DNA of 64,000 bases from Sceloporus undulatus (GCF_019175285.1 NC_056528.1:20271657-20335656); one strand, 5' to 3'. Positions 1-9,240 are shown, counted from the first letter of the stretch. Translations and numbers: made by a program. The notes: generated by a model from the sequence alone, not told the origin.

Positions 1-335
1 AGGGGCTATAAGGAATGCCTAGTTCACACCTGAAAGATGCCCATCTAACTACTCTTTTAATGTCTCCAGTGAAGGAGGCTCCACAACCCTCCACTACAGT
101 CAATTCAACCATTGAACAGCTCTTAAAGTCAAGAAGTTCTTCCTAAACATGCAATTTGAATCCATTCGTTCATGTTCTAGTCTCTCGAGCAGCAGAAAAC
201 AAGCCCATTCCCTCTTCTACATGTCAATCCTTCAGATATTTAAAGATGGTTATCATGGCATCTCCCCATCTTTTCATCTCCAAGCTAAACATACCCAGCT
301 CCCTGGGTTGTTCCTCGTACAGCTTGGTTTCCAGG
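1..335 (-). mobile_element. CR1 LINE 3' fragment (reverse)
   Basis: Read on the minus strand this matches the 3' part of the intact CR1 at 52.08-55.58 kb: the end of the reverse transcriptase ORF and the start of the 3' UTR (phrases meaning 'ctgctgctcgagagactagaac' degenerate, then the 'gaagaacttcttgac' block). It enters from the left window edge and is heavily diverged, so it is an old dead copy. Confidence 0.8.
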
Positions 336-345
336 AATAAAGATA

Positions 346-579
346 CAGTTGGCCCTCTGTATCCATGGATTCCTTACCCACGGATTCAACCTTCCATAGA
401 TGGAAAATGCTATATGTGTGTGTGTGTGTATTCCAAAAAGCAAACTTTGATGTTGCCATTTTATACAAGGGACACTGTTTTACTATGCCATTGTATTTAA
501 TGGGACTTGAGTATCCACTGATTTTGGTATCCATGGGGCATCCTGAAACCAGATCCCAGTGGATAAGAAGGGCCCACTA
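346..579 (+). mobile_element. Tigger/pogo-like MITE, copy 1
   Basis: Starts CAGTTGGCCCTC after a TA dinucleotide and ends with a degraded inverse of the same sequence. The interior carries 'tatccatggattc' near the left end and 'ggtatccatgggg' near the right. Similar termini occur in at least eight other copies in this window. The CAGTYGGCCCTC end and TA target resemble mammalian MER2/Tigger ends (known family feature); assignment to the pogo group is inference. Confidence 0.7.
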
Positions 580-679
580 TGTTAGAAAAGTGATCTCAGA
601 ACTCAGAATTGAGCATTCAAGTTGCACCTTTTCCCACAGTAGTGATGGGATTGGCTATGAGCTTAGCCTCTGTTCATCA

Positions 680-885
680 TTATTGTGTGCCTTCAAGTCA
701 CTTCTTATGGCAACCCTATCTTTGGCAGAATTAGTCCGAAGAGGGTTTTCCCTTGATTTCCTCTAAGGCTGAGAAAGAGCGACTTGTCCAAAGTCACCCA
801 GTAGGTTTTCTTTGCTGAATAGGAATCTGACCGCTGGTTTTCCAGTGTCCTAGTCTAACACTCAAACCACTAGACCATATTGCCA
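680..885 (-). mobile_element. tRNA-derived SINE with BovB-like tail (Sauria type)
   Basis: On the minus strand it reads from a tRNA-like head (A and B box region 'ggtttgag...ggttcgaatc' diverged) through 'gggtgactttgg' and 'ctcagcctta' to the tail 'ttgccataagaagtgactt'. The same structure is repeated more than 15 times in the window. The tail resembles the 3' end of BovB/RTE LINEs, the known mobiliser of Sauria SINEs. Confidence 0.8.
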
Positions 886-1023
886 TTTACTTACCCATCT
901 GTAAAACGGACAGACTTGTGGACTACTTTGCAAGATGGTCACTCTGATGACTGAGACACAGACATACAGAATCACTGTTTTCATATTTAGGCCGTATGGC
1001 ATATGAAACAAGAGGAAAACATG

Positions 1024-1200
1024 AAGTAGTGGTTTGAGCGTTGGACTATGACTCTTAAGATTAGGGTTCGATTCATTGCTCAGCCATAGAAACCCATTGG
1101 GTGACCCTGAGTAAGTCACACACTCTCAGCCCCAGAAAACCCTGCGATAGGTTTGCCTTGGGGTCACCATAAGTCAGAAATTACCTGAACAACAATGACA
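1024..1200 (+). mobile_element. tRNA-derived SINE (Sauria type)
   Basis: Contains 'gtggtttgagcgttggacta' (A-box side), a B-box-like 'gggttcgattc', 'gggtgaccctgagtaagtca', 'ctctcagcccc', and a tail 'ggtcaccataagtcagaaat'. Near full length. Confidence 0.85.
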
Positions 1201-1784
1201 TATGAAACTAAATTTAAATGTATATAACTCCTTGAGTGTACACATTACAGATCTATAACCAATTGAAACTAAATTTGGAACTAAATTTAAATGGATATAA
1301 CTCTTTAAGTCTACATATCACTAATCTATAACCAATTCTTAATCCAAGCTAAAGTAGATTCAGTGAATGAATGAATGAGACATAAGGCAACCCTGATGCA
1401 CATCCCATTGATTCAAGGGGTTTACTCCAGCTGGGACTAGCTATGGGATTTAGCAGTTACTCTTTTAGACTCATAGCAACTCCAGAGAAAGATGGCTACA
1501 GATGTCATAGGGAAGCCCTCCAATGCAACCATGAATGGGAGAGATCTAGGTATACCTCCAGTCTATTGAACCTGCACAGCAAGGTTGGTGGGTATTCTTT
1601 TCTTTTTGGAGGAATGGCACGTATTGATTTTTAAAGTGAGACCTGTGGCATGTTCGCATATGATGTGTGTTTGAGCATCCTGTATGTACACTGTTTAAAA
1701 TCATGCCACTTATGCAAAGGATAAGCCAAAGAAAACAGACACATTTTCATTAAATGAAAATGCAAGTTGATGCATCTGCCTCTC

Positions 1785-1985
1785 ACACAAATAAGTTTTC
1801 CCTTCTTATAAGGGATGTCCCTTATCTGAGGGCCACAAAGCTTGTCCCTTAGAAAGCTGGCAGGTCTCCTTTATGATAAGAGATGTCCCTTATTTGAGAG
1901 ATGGAAAGCTTGTCCATTCTAGGGTTGCCAGGTGTGCCTTATTATAAGGGATGTCCCTTATTTGAGAGTTGGAAAGCTTTTCCTT
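1785..1985 (+). repeat. Three-copy tandem repeat, about 70-bp unit
   Basis: Three successive copies of a unit built around 'ataagggatgtcccttat' followed by 'gagag.tggaaagcttgtcc'. Each unit contains a short inverted repeat (aaggga/tccctt). The copies are diverged from each other by roughly one base in ten by eye. No coding potential. Confidence 0.75.
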
Positions 1986-2039
1986 TTACATACAGGGAAT
2001 GAGAAACCCCAAATAAATAAATAAATAAATCATATCATA

Positions 2040-2700
2040 TAATTTTAAAATGTGAACAATATGTTGATTTTGCCGAGAAACACATGGCTAGCTTAACTGA
2101 TATCAATACTTTCATTTGGCGTTTCGGCAGAACTCTAACCTGTTAATAGCTGCTTCCCAGTTGTCTGCCCTGTGTATCCCAGATAGCAATTGTCCCTCAT
2201 TGCTGTTTTGAAAGCTTGGCAACGCTGCATACATCGTATAGGCAATAAAAGCTACAAGTGTGTCAGATATGACACACACGTCAAGATGATCCTGACGTTT
2301 CTCCAAACCACACACCACAGAATAGCAATAGTAACAATATTTCATAGATTTGTAGGGAACCTAAGACCATTATCTTGCATGCTTTCCTGCTCATAACAAT
2401 GAAAATATCGGGGCATTTTTGCAAGAGTTTTGCTACCAGAGAAAAGGGTCTTCAAATTTTTTAATATCAATCACCATCAATAAATCACCCATCTCCAGAT
2501 GCTCAGTTTCACTTTGCAACCACATAAACCAAAGTCTCCGAAATATTTCAAGATTTGTCACAACGCATATAGTACTTTGCCTCCGGGACCAAAAAGTTCT
2601 TCAGAGCTTTTAACATTATCATCACCATCTCCAAGATGTTTTATGATGAGCAACCACTAGCTATTAAATTCATCTCAACGCAGTGGTTCTTGTTACAGCA
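2040..2700. other. Repeat-poor PRRX2 intronic stretch
   Basis: No recognised transposon or tandem repeat. It holds an inverted TGACA pair at 2258-2277. It lies in PRRX2 intron 1 and could be ordinary unique intron or contain regulatory sites; nothing in the sequence alone decides this. Confidence 0.4.
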
Positions 2701-2989
2701 GTTATTGTTATATAATATATAATAATGTTATTATAATCTTGGTTTCACAGTCTACCGGGTATTAGCCACTGGAGTTTTTGGCCCATCAAAAATTCAGATT
2801 GTATCCAAGAATCTAGGAATCCATGAGGGATTGTGGGATCCAATCTGAATTTTCCATTCACTATTTTTGCAACTGTACTATTGGGATCCTATCTGCAGTG
2901 ATTCAGGTGTTTTGCCAGTTCATTTAAAATGATGATGATGATGATGATAACCATTGTATTTTTGTTATTATTTATGTATTTGCATTTTT

Positions 2990-3053
2990 TACCCGCCTCG
3001 ATCCTCACAAAGGGAGCATCGGGATATAAATAAATATTTTATTATTATTATTA

Positions 3054-3101
<48 letters not shown>
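2990..3101 (+). repeat. LINE/SINE tail followed by (ATT)n microsatellite
   Basis: A tail phrase 'cccgcctcgatcctcacaaa...gggatataaataaa' is followed by an (ATT)n run from about 3040 to 3101, interrupted once. The same 'gggatataaataa' tail recurs near 5100, 15950 and 49090, which fits 3' ends of an L2/CR1-like or SINE family whose A/T-rich tail has grown into a microsatellite. Confidence 0.7.
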
Positions 3102-3730
3102 GTTTGAAGTAACTCCTGTTGAGTTTTCCCAGAGCAATTCCCTATTTATTTATTCATTTATTTATTTATAGCCTGCCTTCGTCCCAAAAAGAGATTCAGG
3201 GAGCAAATATAGTATATGGATAACAAAGTATATTTATATATAATATATCAATACTATAGTATATGATAACACTAATACTATATTAATAGCATTAATGTTA
3301 TTAATGCATACTGTACTATATTCCCTAGAATAGGAAAATGCATATAGATTATCAGTGATACAGGCTGCCAGCAGAGGTGGATATTAGGCTAGGGACATGA
3401 TTCTCCCTACATCATGTATATTCTACTTGCATTGAATTGGGAATTAGTTCCACTGAAATGATTGGGATTTATTTCTGGCTGGACATGTATGGGATTGAAG
3501 CATTAATGCCTCTGCTATTCATGGCAGCGCATAAACTTTTGTGCCCTGTCATCAGAGTAATTGGTAATTTCAGCCTCGAGGCATTTAAAGACAAATAAAT
3601 AATACTCCATCTGAGTCCTCCGCCTCTTGATATTTGTGGCACGGTATCCATGCTTGTCATTTATTCTGCCAGCCTCGGTTTGGAGGACACTGTTGCTAAT
3701 ATTAGAGGGTACTTTCTCATGCACAAAATA

Positions 3731-3961
3731 CAGTTGGCCCTCCTTATCCACAGATTTTTTATCCACAGATCCAAGCATCCATGGCTTGAAAATATTCAAA
3801 ACAAAGTATAAATTCCAAATAGCAAAGCTTGATTTTGCCATTTGATAGAAGGGATACCATTTTGCTGTGTCATTGTATTTAATGGGACTGGAGCATCCAC
3901 GGATTTTGTTATCCACGGGGGATCCTGGAACGAAACCCCAGCGGATAACAAGAGCCCACTG
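3731..3961 (+). mobile_element. Tigger/pogo-like MITE, copy 2
   Basis: Begins CAGTTGGCCCTCCTTATCC directly after TA and ends AGAGCCCACTG. Same interior order as the copy at 346-579 (atccacagatt near the left, 'ttttgttatccacggggg' near the right). Confidence 0.75.
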
Positions 3962-4195
3962 TGGACTTTAAAAAGGTGGATCATAAGGGATTCTGTCTCC
4001 TGAGTCTCAAGGAGATCAACAAGCATCTCCCATCCCAAACCTGACTTTCCCTAGATTTGCAACAAATGCGAAAAGGGAATGGGAAAATATTCAAATGACA
4101 TACAGAGGATGACAGTGGCTTAAAATTAAGCAAAATTAGGGATTATGACTATAGAAATCAGCACAGACCCAAAGAAGAGCCTGATTCCTATAGAG

Positions 4196-4372
4196 CAGTG
4201 GTTCTCAACCTGTGGGTCACAATCCTTTCACAGGGGTCGCCTAAGACCATCAGAAAACACATATTTCCAATGGTCTTAGGTACCGAGACACCGCAATTTT
4301 ATGGTCGGGGGTCACCACAACATGAGGAATTGTATTAAAGGGTCACGGCATTAGGAAGCTTGAGAACCACTG
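4196..4372 (-). mobile_element. SPIN-type hAT nonautonomous element
   Basis: 177 bp bounded by CAGTGGTTCTCAACCT and its near-complement GAGAACCACTG. It is flanked on both sides by the identical 8-bp direct repeat CTATAGAG (4188-4195 and 4373-4380), the target-site size of hAT elements. The interior carries 'aatggtcttaggtaccgag' and 'gggtcaccacaacatgagga', close to my memory of SPIN (Space Invader) ends, a family known to have moved horizontally among tetrapods including Anolis. It carries no transposase. Confidence 0.85.
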
Positions 4373-4732
4373 CTATAGAGGATTATTCCTGGCTCCTTTT
4401 GAAATGAATAAGAACTGAACATAAGAAGGGCAGTTTGCTGCTGGGGAGGGAGTTGCTGTCATGCGCAGGATCCCTTCCCACATGAAAGACGGGCCCCAGA
4501 TTCCTAAAGTCTGAGTTATATTTCCTCTTCCTACCAATGCCATATCTGAAACCCAGGGTGCAATGTTGATGCCAGGGGGGACTGTTAAGTTTCCCAGAGT
4601 GGGGCCACATTCCCATTAAACAAAAACACTGGCGATGTGCATATGGCATGGAAAGGCTATTGTGAAATGCATGTACCAAGATGCTGCTCGGTTTCAGACT
4701 GTACACAAAGTGACCGATGATAAGCACCAACA

Positions 4733-4733
4733 C

Positions 4734-4781
<48 letters not shown>

Positions 4782-4907
4782 GGTATGAATAGTATTAATA
4801 TTAACCTTATTGATGCATTAGTATTATTATATACTATATCATTAATATGGTATTATTCTGTGTATTATTTATATACTATATATATAGTATAGTATATATA
4901 CTATACC

Positions 4908-4949
<42 letters not shown>

Positions 4950-5050
4950 TATAAAATATATAATATTAATATAATTCATTATATAATACTATGTAATATA
5001 TAATATAATTAATATAATTATATAATACAGTACTATATAATATATAGTAT
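4733..5050. repeat. AT-rich microsatellite block
   Basis: An (ATA)n run (about 4733-4781), then imperfect TA/ATA DNA including a (TA)n run at about 4912-4944. No genes or binding sites can be resolved in it. Confidence 0.85.
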
Positions 5051-5054
5051 TAAT

Positions 5055-5560
5055 ACTGTTTTAAATTTGTATTGTTTAAATATGCTGTTAGTCGCCTCAA
5101 CTGTATCTCAGGAGAAAAGTGGGATATAAAATAACAGCAGCAGCAATAACAACAACAACAACAACAACATATATTAATATCTGCTAGTGATAAAAAGAAG
5201 AATCTGCTACTTACTTTGTCTTTATTGTATACTAGTTAGTATTATTTCAGAGACGTTTTAACCATGTAATGCTGTTGTTTTAGATTGTATGCCCATTCTT
5301 ATTTTATTTATCCCTTACTATATAAAGCGCTGTGTAAACTTTATAGCGCTCTATAAAGAAATATTAATAAATAACAATAACAAGACTACTGCTAATAATA
5401 ATAATATAGTGTATTATTAATATACTATATATTAATATGGCATTAATACCGTTTTGAATTTCTACTGTTTAAATAGGCTGCCTTGGCTCCATGTATGAGG
5501 AGGAAGGTGGGATACAAAATGACGATGACAACAACAACAACAATGTGCTCCATATTAATA
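5055..5560. mobile_element. Fragments of LINE/SINE 3' tails with A-rich microsatellites
   Basis: At least three tail pieces: 'tagtcgcctcaactgtatctcaggagaaaagtgggatata' split around 5090-5125, 'agcgctgtgtaaactttatagcgct' near 5325-5350, and a second 'ggctgccttggctcc...ggtgggatac' near 5470-5515. Each runs into (AAC)n or (ATA)n. Order suggests repeated insertion of related elements. Family unresolved. Confidence 0.55.
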
Positions 5561-5939
5561 TGGTATTAGTATTAGGGGGTTTTATTTGTTTGGTTTTGCT
5601 TTAGGAAACCAAACGTTGAAATTTTGCAGATTCCCAAGTTAGCTTTGGCCAGAGAGTAGTTGCTTTTGCTTCCTCGCTAACAGCAAAAAGGCCTTCCAAA
5701 ATCTTAATTTTCTCGTAATGATGATAAATGTCCATCCTTGACTTCTCCCCAAAGGCCAAAGTTCCCCCAGTTTCCCCAAGATCACCTCTTTTTTTGCATC
5801 TACAATAAATCTAGTCATCTTAAAGGTAATACAAACAAGGCTCCTGGGTTTCCCCCACCGACACCCTCCTTTTCTTTTCCTAATGATCATCTTCTATCTT
5901 ACAACGAAGCAAATTCATTCTCTGATAACTCCATCTAAA

Positions 5940-6345
5940 AGCAACCGTCTTTCATCGGAGTACAATTTTGCACGTCTGACCCGAAAAAAATTGTTCCATA
6001 TGTAAGAGCACCCCTGAGACATCCAGCGTTTTTATCCCTAAGGAGTTTATCCCACAAAGGCGATCAGGAGTTTATCCCGTGAATATTGCGTAATTACGCG
6101 AAACGATTTCACACGGCGTTGCCCAAAACCTGCCATTAAAGTGGCCACAAAGAGGCATCAATGCGCCTCTTGTTACTTTCGGGATTCCAGCAACAACGCC
6201 TTTCTGATATCACTTTGTGTGATCACCGTTCGCGCAATTACTCGCCGTTCTCGCTTTATTTGCGGGATGCTTCAAGCGCACTTTAATCTCTCTTTAATGC
6301 CGAAAGTAGCTGCAGTGTGATAAACCGCTACGAAAGGAGAAGTTA
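5940..6345. promoter_or_regulatory. Candidate PRRX2 intronic regulatory element (CpG-rich, not GC-rich)
   Basis: About 25 CpG dinucleotides in 400 bp of only moderate GC content, in sharp contrast to the CpG-poor flanks. There are no recognisable transposon ends. Visible sites: a perfect 12-bp palindrome GCGTAATTACGC at 6088-6099 with a TAATTA core (the dimer core of paired-type homeodomains), a second CAATTA at about 6234, and two copies of AGGAGTTTATCCC (6041 and 6066). Retained CpGs suggest unmethylated, selected DNA. Enhancer function is inference. Confidence 0.5.
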
Positions 6346-6412
6346 GTTTCGCACAGGACAAGGGCAGCTGGAGCTCAAGACAAGTTTCAATTCTTTAAAG
6401 TCTTCGAAAGGT

Positions 6413-6495
6413 TCTTCTTTCCTTCCTTCCTTCCTTCCTTCCTTCCTTCCTTCCTTCCTTCCGTCCGTCCTTTCTTCCTTCCATCCTTCCATTCC
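6413..6495. repeat. (CTTC)n microsatellite
   Basis: A run of CTTC units (about 6413-6461) followed by variant CGTC/TTTC units. Short related CTTT/CTTC patches continue to about 6610. Confidence 0.9.
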
Positions 6496-6847
6496 TTTTA
6501 TCAACCTCACCATTACTCTAGTCCTCAAGAAGGATGAAGCTCATGCTCTTACTCCGAAAGGTAACTACAAGGCTCCTCTCTTTCTTTCTTTCCTTCCTTC
6601 CATCCTTTTCTTTTCATCGCCCTCCTCATTAATCTCAGGAAGAAGAAAGCCCAGGCCCAGATAAATCTGTCACTTACAGGCGCCACAAGACTCTTTGCCC
6701 CCTCCTTCCTCTCCTTTTTATCACCATCTTCATCTTCATCCCCATTAATCTCAGGAAGGAGGAGATCCTATTAAAAGAAACCAGCCCATTTCAGATGGCC
6801 CACACATCTCCTTTTTAAAAACCCTCCTCCTAGTCCTCATGACTAAA

Positions 6848-6972
6848 GCAGTGGTCCTCCAGATGTTTTGGACTTCACCGCCCAGAACTCCTGACTGTTA
6901 ACCAAGCTGGCCGTGGCTGCTGGGAGTTGTAGTCCAAAGCACCTGGAGGACCAAAGTTTGGGAATCACCTTC
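6848..6972. mobile_element. Palindromic hAT-like MITE
   Basis: Ends 'gcagtggtcctccagatgtt' and 'ctggaggaccaaagtttggg' are near-complementary, with 'ttttggacttc' and 'gtccaaagcac' as inner arms. The same family occurs at 7052-7197 and 49370-49503. Group assignment from the CAGTG-like ends only. Confidence 0.6.
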
Positions 6973-7051
6973 CTATTTCCATCCTCCTTCTAATAACCCT
7001 GGACCTCATGAAGGTGAAAAGTGTGTATGGACATAAAATTGGTTCCTCTTA

Positions 7052-7197
7052 CATCAATGATTCCCAAACTTTGGTCCTCCAGGTGTTTTGGACTTCAGCT
7101 CCCAGATGCCCCATACATCTTGGCCAACAGTCAAGAATTTTGGGAGCTGGAGTCCAAAGCACCTGGAGGACCAAAGTTTGGGAAACCACTGACACCA
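7052..7197. mobile_element. Palindromic hAT-like MITE
   Basis: Arms 'tgattcccaaactttggtcc' and 'ggaccaaagtttgggaaacc' are near-perfect inverses, 80 bp downstream of a sister copy at 6848-6972. Two copies of one family this close may reflect a local hop or one longer folded element. Confidence 0.7.
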
Positions 7198-7345
7198 CTT
7201 TAAACTGCCATGGCTCCATCCTACAGAGGCCAGGGACTTGTCGCTTTGTCAGGCCCCAAGACTCTGGAAAACTACAAATCCCAGGATTCCATAGGAGGCA
7301 GCTAGGACACTTAAAGCGGTGTCAAACTACATTATTTCTACAGTG
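7190..7345. mobile_element. Palindromic MITE family A, partial
   Basis: Left piece 'gacaccactttaaactgcca' and right piece 'gtgtcaaactacattatttc' are the paired arms of a common MITE here (full copies at 27287-27512 and 28203-28425). The left terminus is missing, replaced by the neighbouring MITE. Confidence 0.7.
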
Positions 7346-7434
7346 TAGAGGCAACCCTAGTTTAAGACTCAAACCACTACACCACACTGTCTCTCCATAA
7401 GCAAGGTACCCATTTTTAAGGCAGCGTCAATCTG

Positions 7435-7785
7435 CCTTATTTCCATACCTCCTTCATTTCTCCACCTTCTACACTTATTTCGCACTCATTTCTCCATCTC
7501 CCTTATTTCTATGCCTTTTGCACTTATTTCTCACTTATTTCTACACCTCCTTCATTTCTGTTCCTTCTACACTTTATTCCTCGCTCATTTCTCTACCTTC
7601 TACACTTATTTCTCCCTTCTTTTTAGAATTCCCTTATTTCTGCACTTCTGCACTTCTTTCTCCCTTCTTTCTATACCTCCCTTCTTTCTATTCCTTCTAC
7701 ACTTATTTTCCCTTCATCTCTCCACTTCTTACACTTATTTCTCCCTCATTTCTACACCTGTAGAAGTTATCAGTGATAACTTGTT
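7435..7785. repeat. Pyrimidine-rich degenerate minisatellite
   Basis: About 11 degenerate copies of a roughly 30-bp unit with the core 'ccttctacacttatttctcc' on the plus strand. Open frames across it are a by-product of the absence of purine-rich stop codons. Confidence 0.75.
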
Positions 7786-7847
7786 GAACATGAAATAAAA
7801 AGAGATATTTTGTTTCTAAATAATAATAATAATAATAATAATAATCC

Positions 7848-7960
7848 TTAGTACGTAGAGAGATCTTGTAGCTCCTTTGGGATGAACTGAAAGAAAGAAA
7901 TTGGCAGCAGGAGCTTTCCTAGGCTTCAGTCTTCTTCCTCAGATGCATGTGAGAAAGTAG
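7848..7960. mobile_element. Interspersed repeat with the 'gatcttgtagc' / 'cagatgcat' ends
   Basis: Carries 'agagatcttgtagctccttt', 'gaaagaaattggcagcagga' and 'ttcctcagatgcatgtg'. The same order is seen at 40885-41060 and, inverted, at 33025-33125 and 58290-58395. Family not identified. Confidence 0.6.
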
Positions 7961-8318
7961 ACTGAAGTCTAGGAAATGCATCTGAGGAGAAATGCATTTG
8001 AGGAAGCAGATTAAACTTTAGGAAATGAATCTGAGGAAGCAGAGTGAAGTCTAAGAAATAATGCAACTGAGGGGAAATGCATCTGAGGAAGTAAACTGAG
8101 GTCTAGGAAATGCATCTGAGGAAATAGACTGAAGTCTAGGAAATGCATTTCAGGAAAGTAGGCTGAAGTCTAGGAAATGCATCCTAGGAAGTAGACTAAA
8201 GTCTAGGAAATGCATCTGAGGAAATAAACTGAAGTCTAGGGAAATGCATCTGAGGAAGTAGACTGAAGTCTAGGAAATGCATCTGAGGGGAAATGCATCT
8301 GAGGAAGTAGACTGAAGT
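7955..8318. repeat. 33-bp minisatellite amplified from a transposon end
   Basis: About ten copies of a 33-bp unit made of 'tgaagtctaggaaatgcatc' plus 'tgaggaagtagac'. The unit is the terminal segment of the interspersed repeat directly to its left (7848-7960). Some units carry an extra 'tgaggggaaatgcatc' piece. Confidence 0.85.
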
Positions 8319-8519
8319 CTGCATCCACACTGGAGAAATAACCTGGTTTGGCAGCGCTTTCACTCTTTTTCTGGCTCAAAGGCTATGGAATTCTGGGAGT
8401 TGGAGTTTGTTGTGGGGCCCACAACAAACTCCAACTCCCAGAATTCCATAGCCTTTGAGCCAGAGAAGGGCGAAAGCGATGCCAAAGCGCTGCTCCTCCT
8501 CCTCGGGCGCAGACCTAGT
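8316..8519. mobile_element. Palindromic MITE with a 47-bp perfect hairpin
   Basis: The core 8370-8464 is an inverted repeat with 47-bp perfect arms around a single centre base (8417). Imperfect pairing continues outward ('tttggcagcgctttc' against 'gcgaaagcgatgccaaag'). The arm text ('ctatggaattctgggagttg') matches MITE family A. It lies in PRRX2 intron 1, about 110 bp inside the donor site. Confidence 0.75.
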
Positions 8520-8960
8520 CTTCTGCTTGCGGGGTCCGTGCTTGCCTTCCCTCCGCGCTCTGCTGCTGCTTACCTTCCCTCAAGGCTCCGGCTGCTCCAG
8601 CTCCTCCTTCGCTGCCGCTGCTGGCGCCGGACTGGTCCTGTCCTCCGGGGCCGCTGCCTTCCCTGCCTTCGGGCCCGGCCTCGGCTGCCCCGTTGAGCCC
8701 CCCGGCGGCCGCCACTTCCTCCAGGTCCAAGAGGTGGCTGACGCTGAAGTTCTTCCTGGCCGACTGTGGGTTCGAGTCCGGCGCCGCCGCCAGCGGAGGG
8801 GGCTCCAGGAGGCGAGCCGCGTTGGGGCCGTAGGGCTTCTCCATCCCGTAGGAAGCCGCCACCGCTTCCATCATCGCAGCCCAGAAACCCCCTCCCCAGG
8901 CTCCAAAAGGAAAACAGAGAGACCCCCCCAAAAGAGAAGAGGAGACCAGCACCCCCCCCC
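8470..8960. promoter_or_regulatory. CpG island over PRRX2 exon 1
   Basis: Dense CpG with high GC, covering the exon, its donor and the proximal 5' flank; the densest CpG is between 8480 and 8880. No obvious TATA box. This is the usual promoter type for developmental homeobox genes. The transcription start is probably between 8900 and 9150 (inference). Confidence 0.75.
8574..8874 (-). CDS. PRRX2: PRRX2 coding exon 1 (paired-related homeobox 2), N-terminal part only
   Basis: Encodes the first 100 residues of a paired-related homeobox transcription factor. Residues 39-54, ARKNFSVSHLLDLEEV, are the hallmark N-terminal motif of PRRX proteins; the following 'VAAAG' and Ser/Gly-rich stretch ('SGASSGSEGG') match PRRX2 better than PRRX1. 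The homeodomain (usually encoded by exon 2) is not in the window, so it must lie past the left edge behind a long intron 1, as in other vertebrates. Start: two adjacent ATGs (8874 and 8871); either may be used. An open frame continues upstream to 8952 without homology. The exon ends GAAG|GTAAGC, phase 1, at 8574. Neighbours ASB6 and NTMT1 match the human 9q34 order. PRRX proteins act in the nucleus in limb, craniofacial and mesenchymal development (family knowledge). Confidence 0.9.
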
Positions 8961-9240
8961 CCCTTTAAAATCACGACCCGGATCCTTCCTTCCTTCCCTT
9001 GGCTCTCCCCCCAAAAAGAAAACTTCTCCACTTCTCTTTCCTTCTTCCTCTGCTCTCCTCCCTTTCCTTTTTTCCCCAAAGGAAAGAGAGAATGAGAAAG
9101 AGAGAAAAGAAAGAGAGAGAGAGAGATCTCTTCTCGGTCCGCCTCGTGTTGACGTCTGGAAGAAGGAGGGAGGGGGAAAGAAAGAGAGAGAGAGAGACAG
9201 AGAGAGAGAGAAACCCTAAACTTTCCCTCCCTGGCTTATG
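8875..9240 (-). promoter_or_regulatory. PRRX2 5' UTR/promoter flank with GA/CT tracts
   Basis: Plus strand reads C-rich to about 9060, then long purine runs (9080-9130 and 9160-9215, many GAGAGA units). On the transcribed strand these are CT tracts just upstream of the start codon. Such mirror polypurine tracts can form triplex DNA or bind GAGA-type factors; no TATA box is seen. Confidence 0.5.

Noticed and set aside
7955-8318. CRISPR-like array (regular 33-bp periodicity)
   Set aside because: The units are contiguous with no unique spacers, and the setting is a vertebrate genome; it is a minisatellite.
1-8500. PRRX2 homeobox exons to the left of exon 1
   Set aside because: No minus-strand segment resembling QRRNRTTF or WFQNRRAKFRR was found in the first 8.5 kb, so they are presumed outside the window.
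8455-9219. 254-codon plus-strand open frame over the PRRX2 CpG island
   Set aside because: It is antisense to PRRX2 exon 1, runs into Arg/Glu-rich GA-tract sequence and has no recognisable domain; GC-rich islands lack stop codons by composition.
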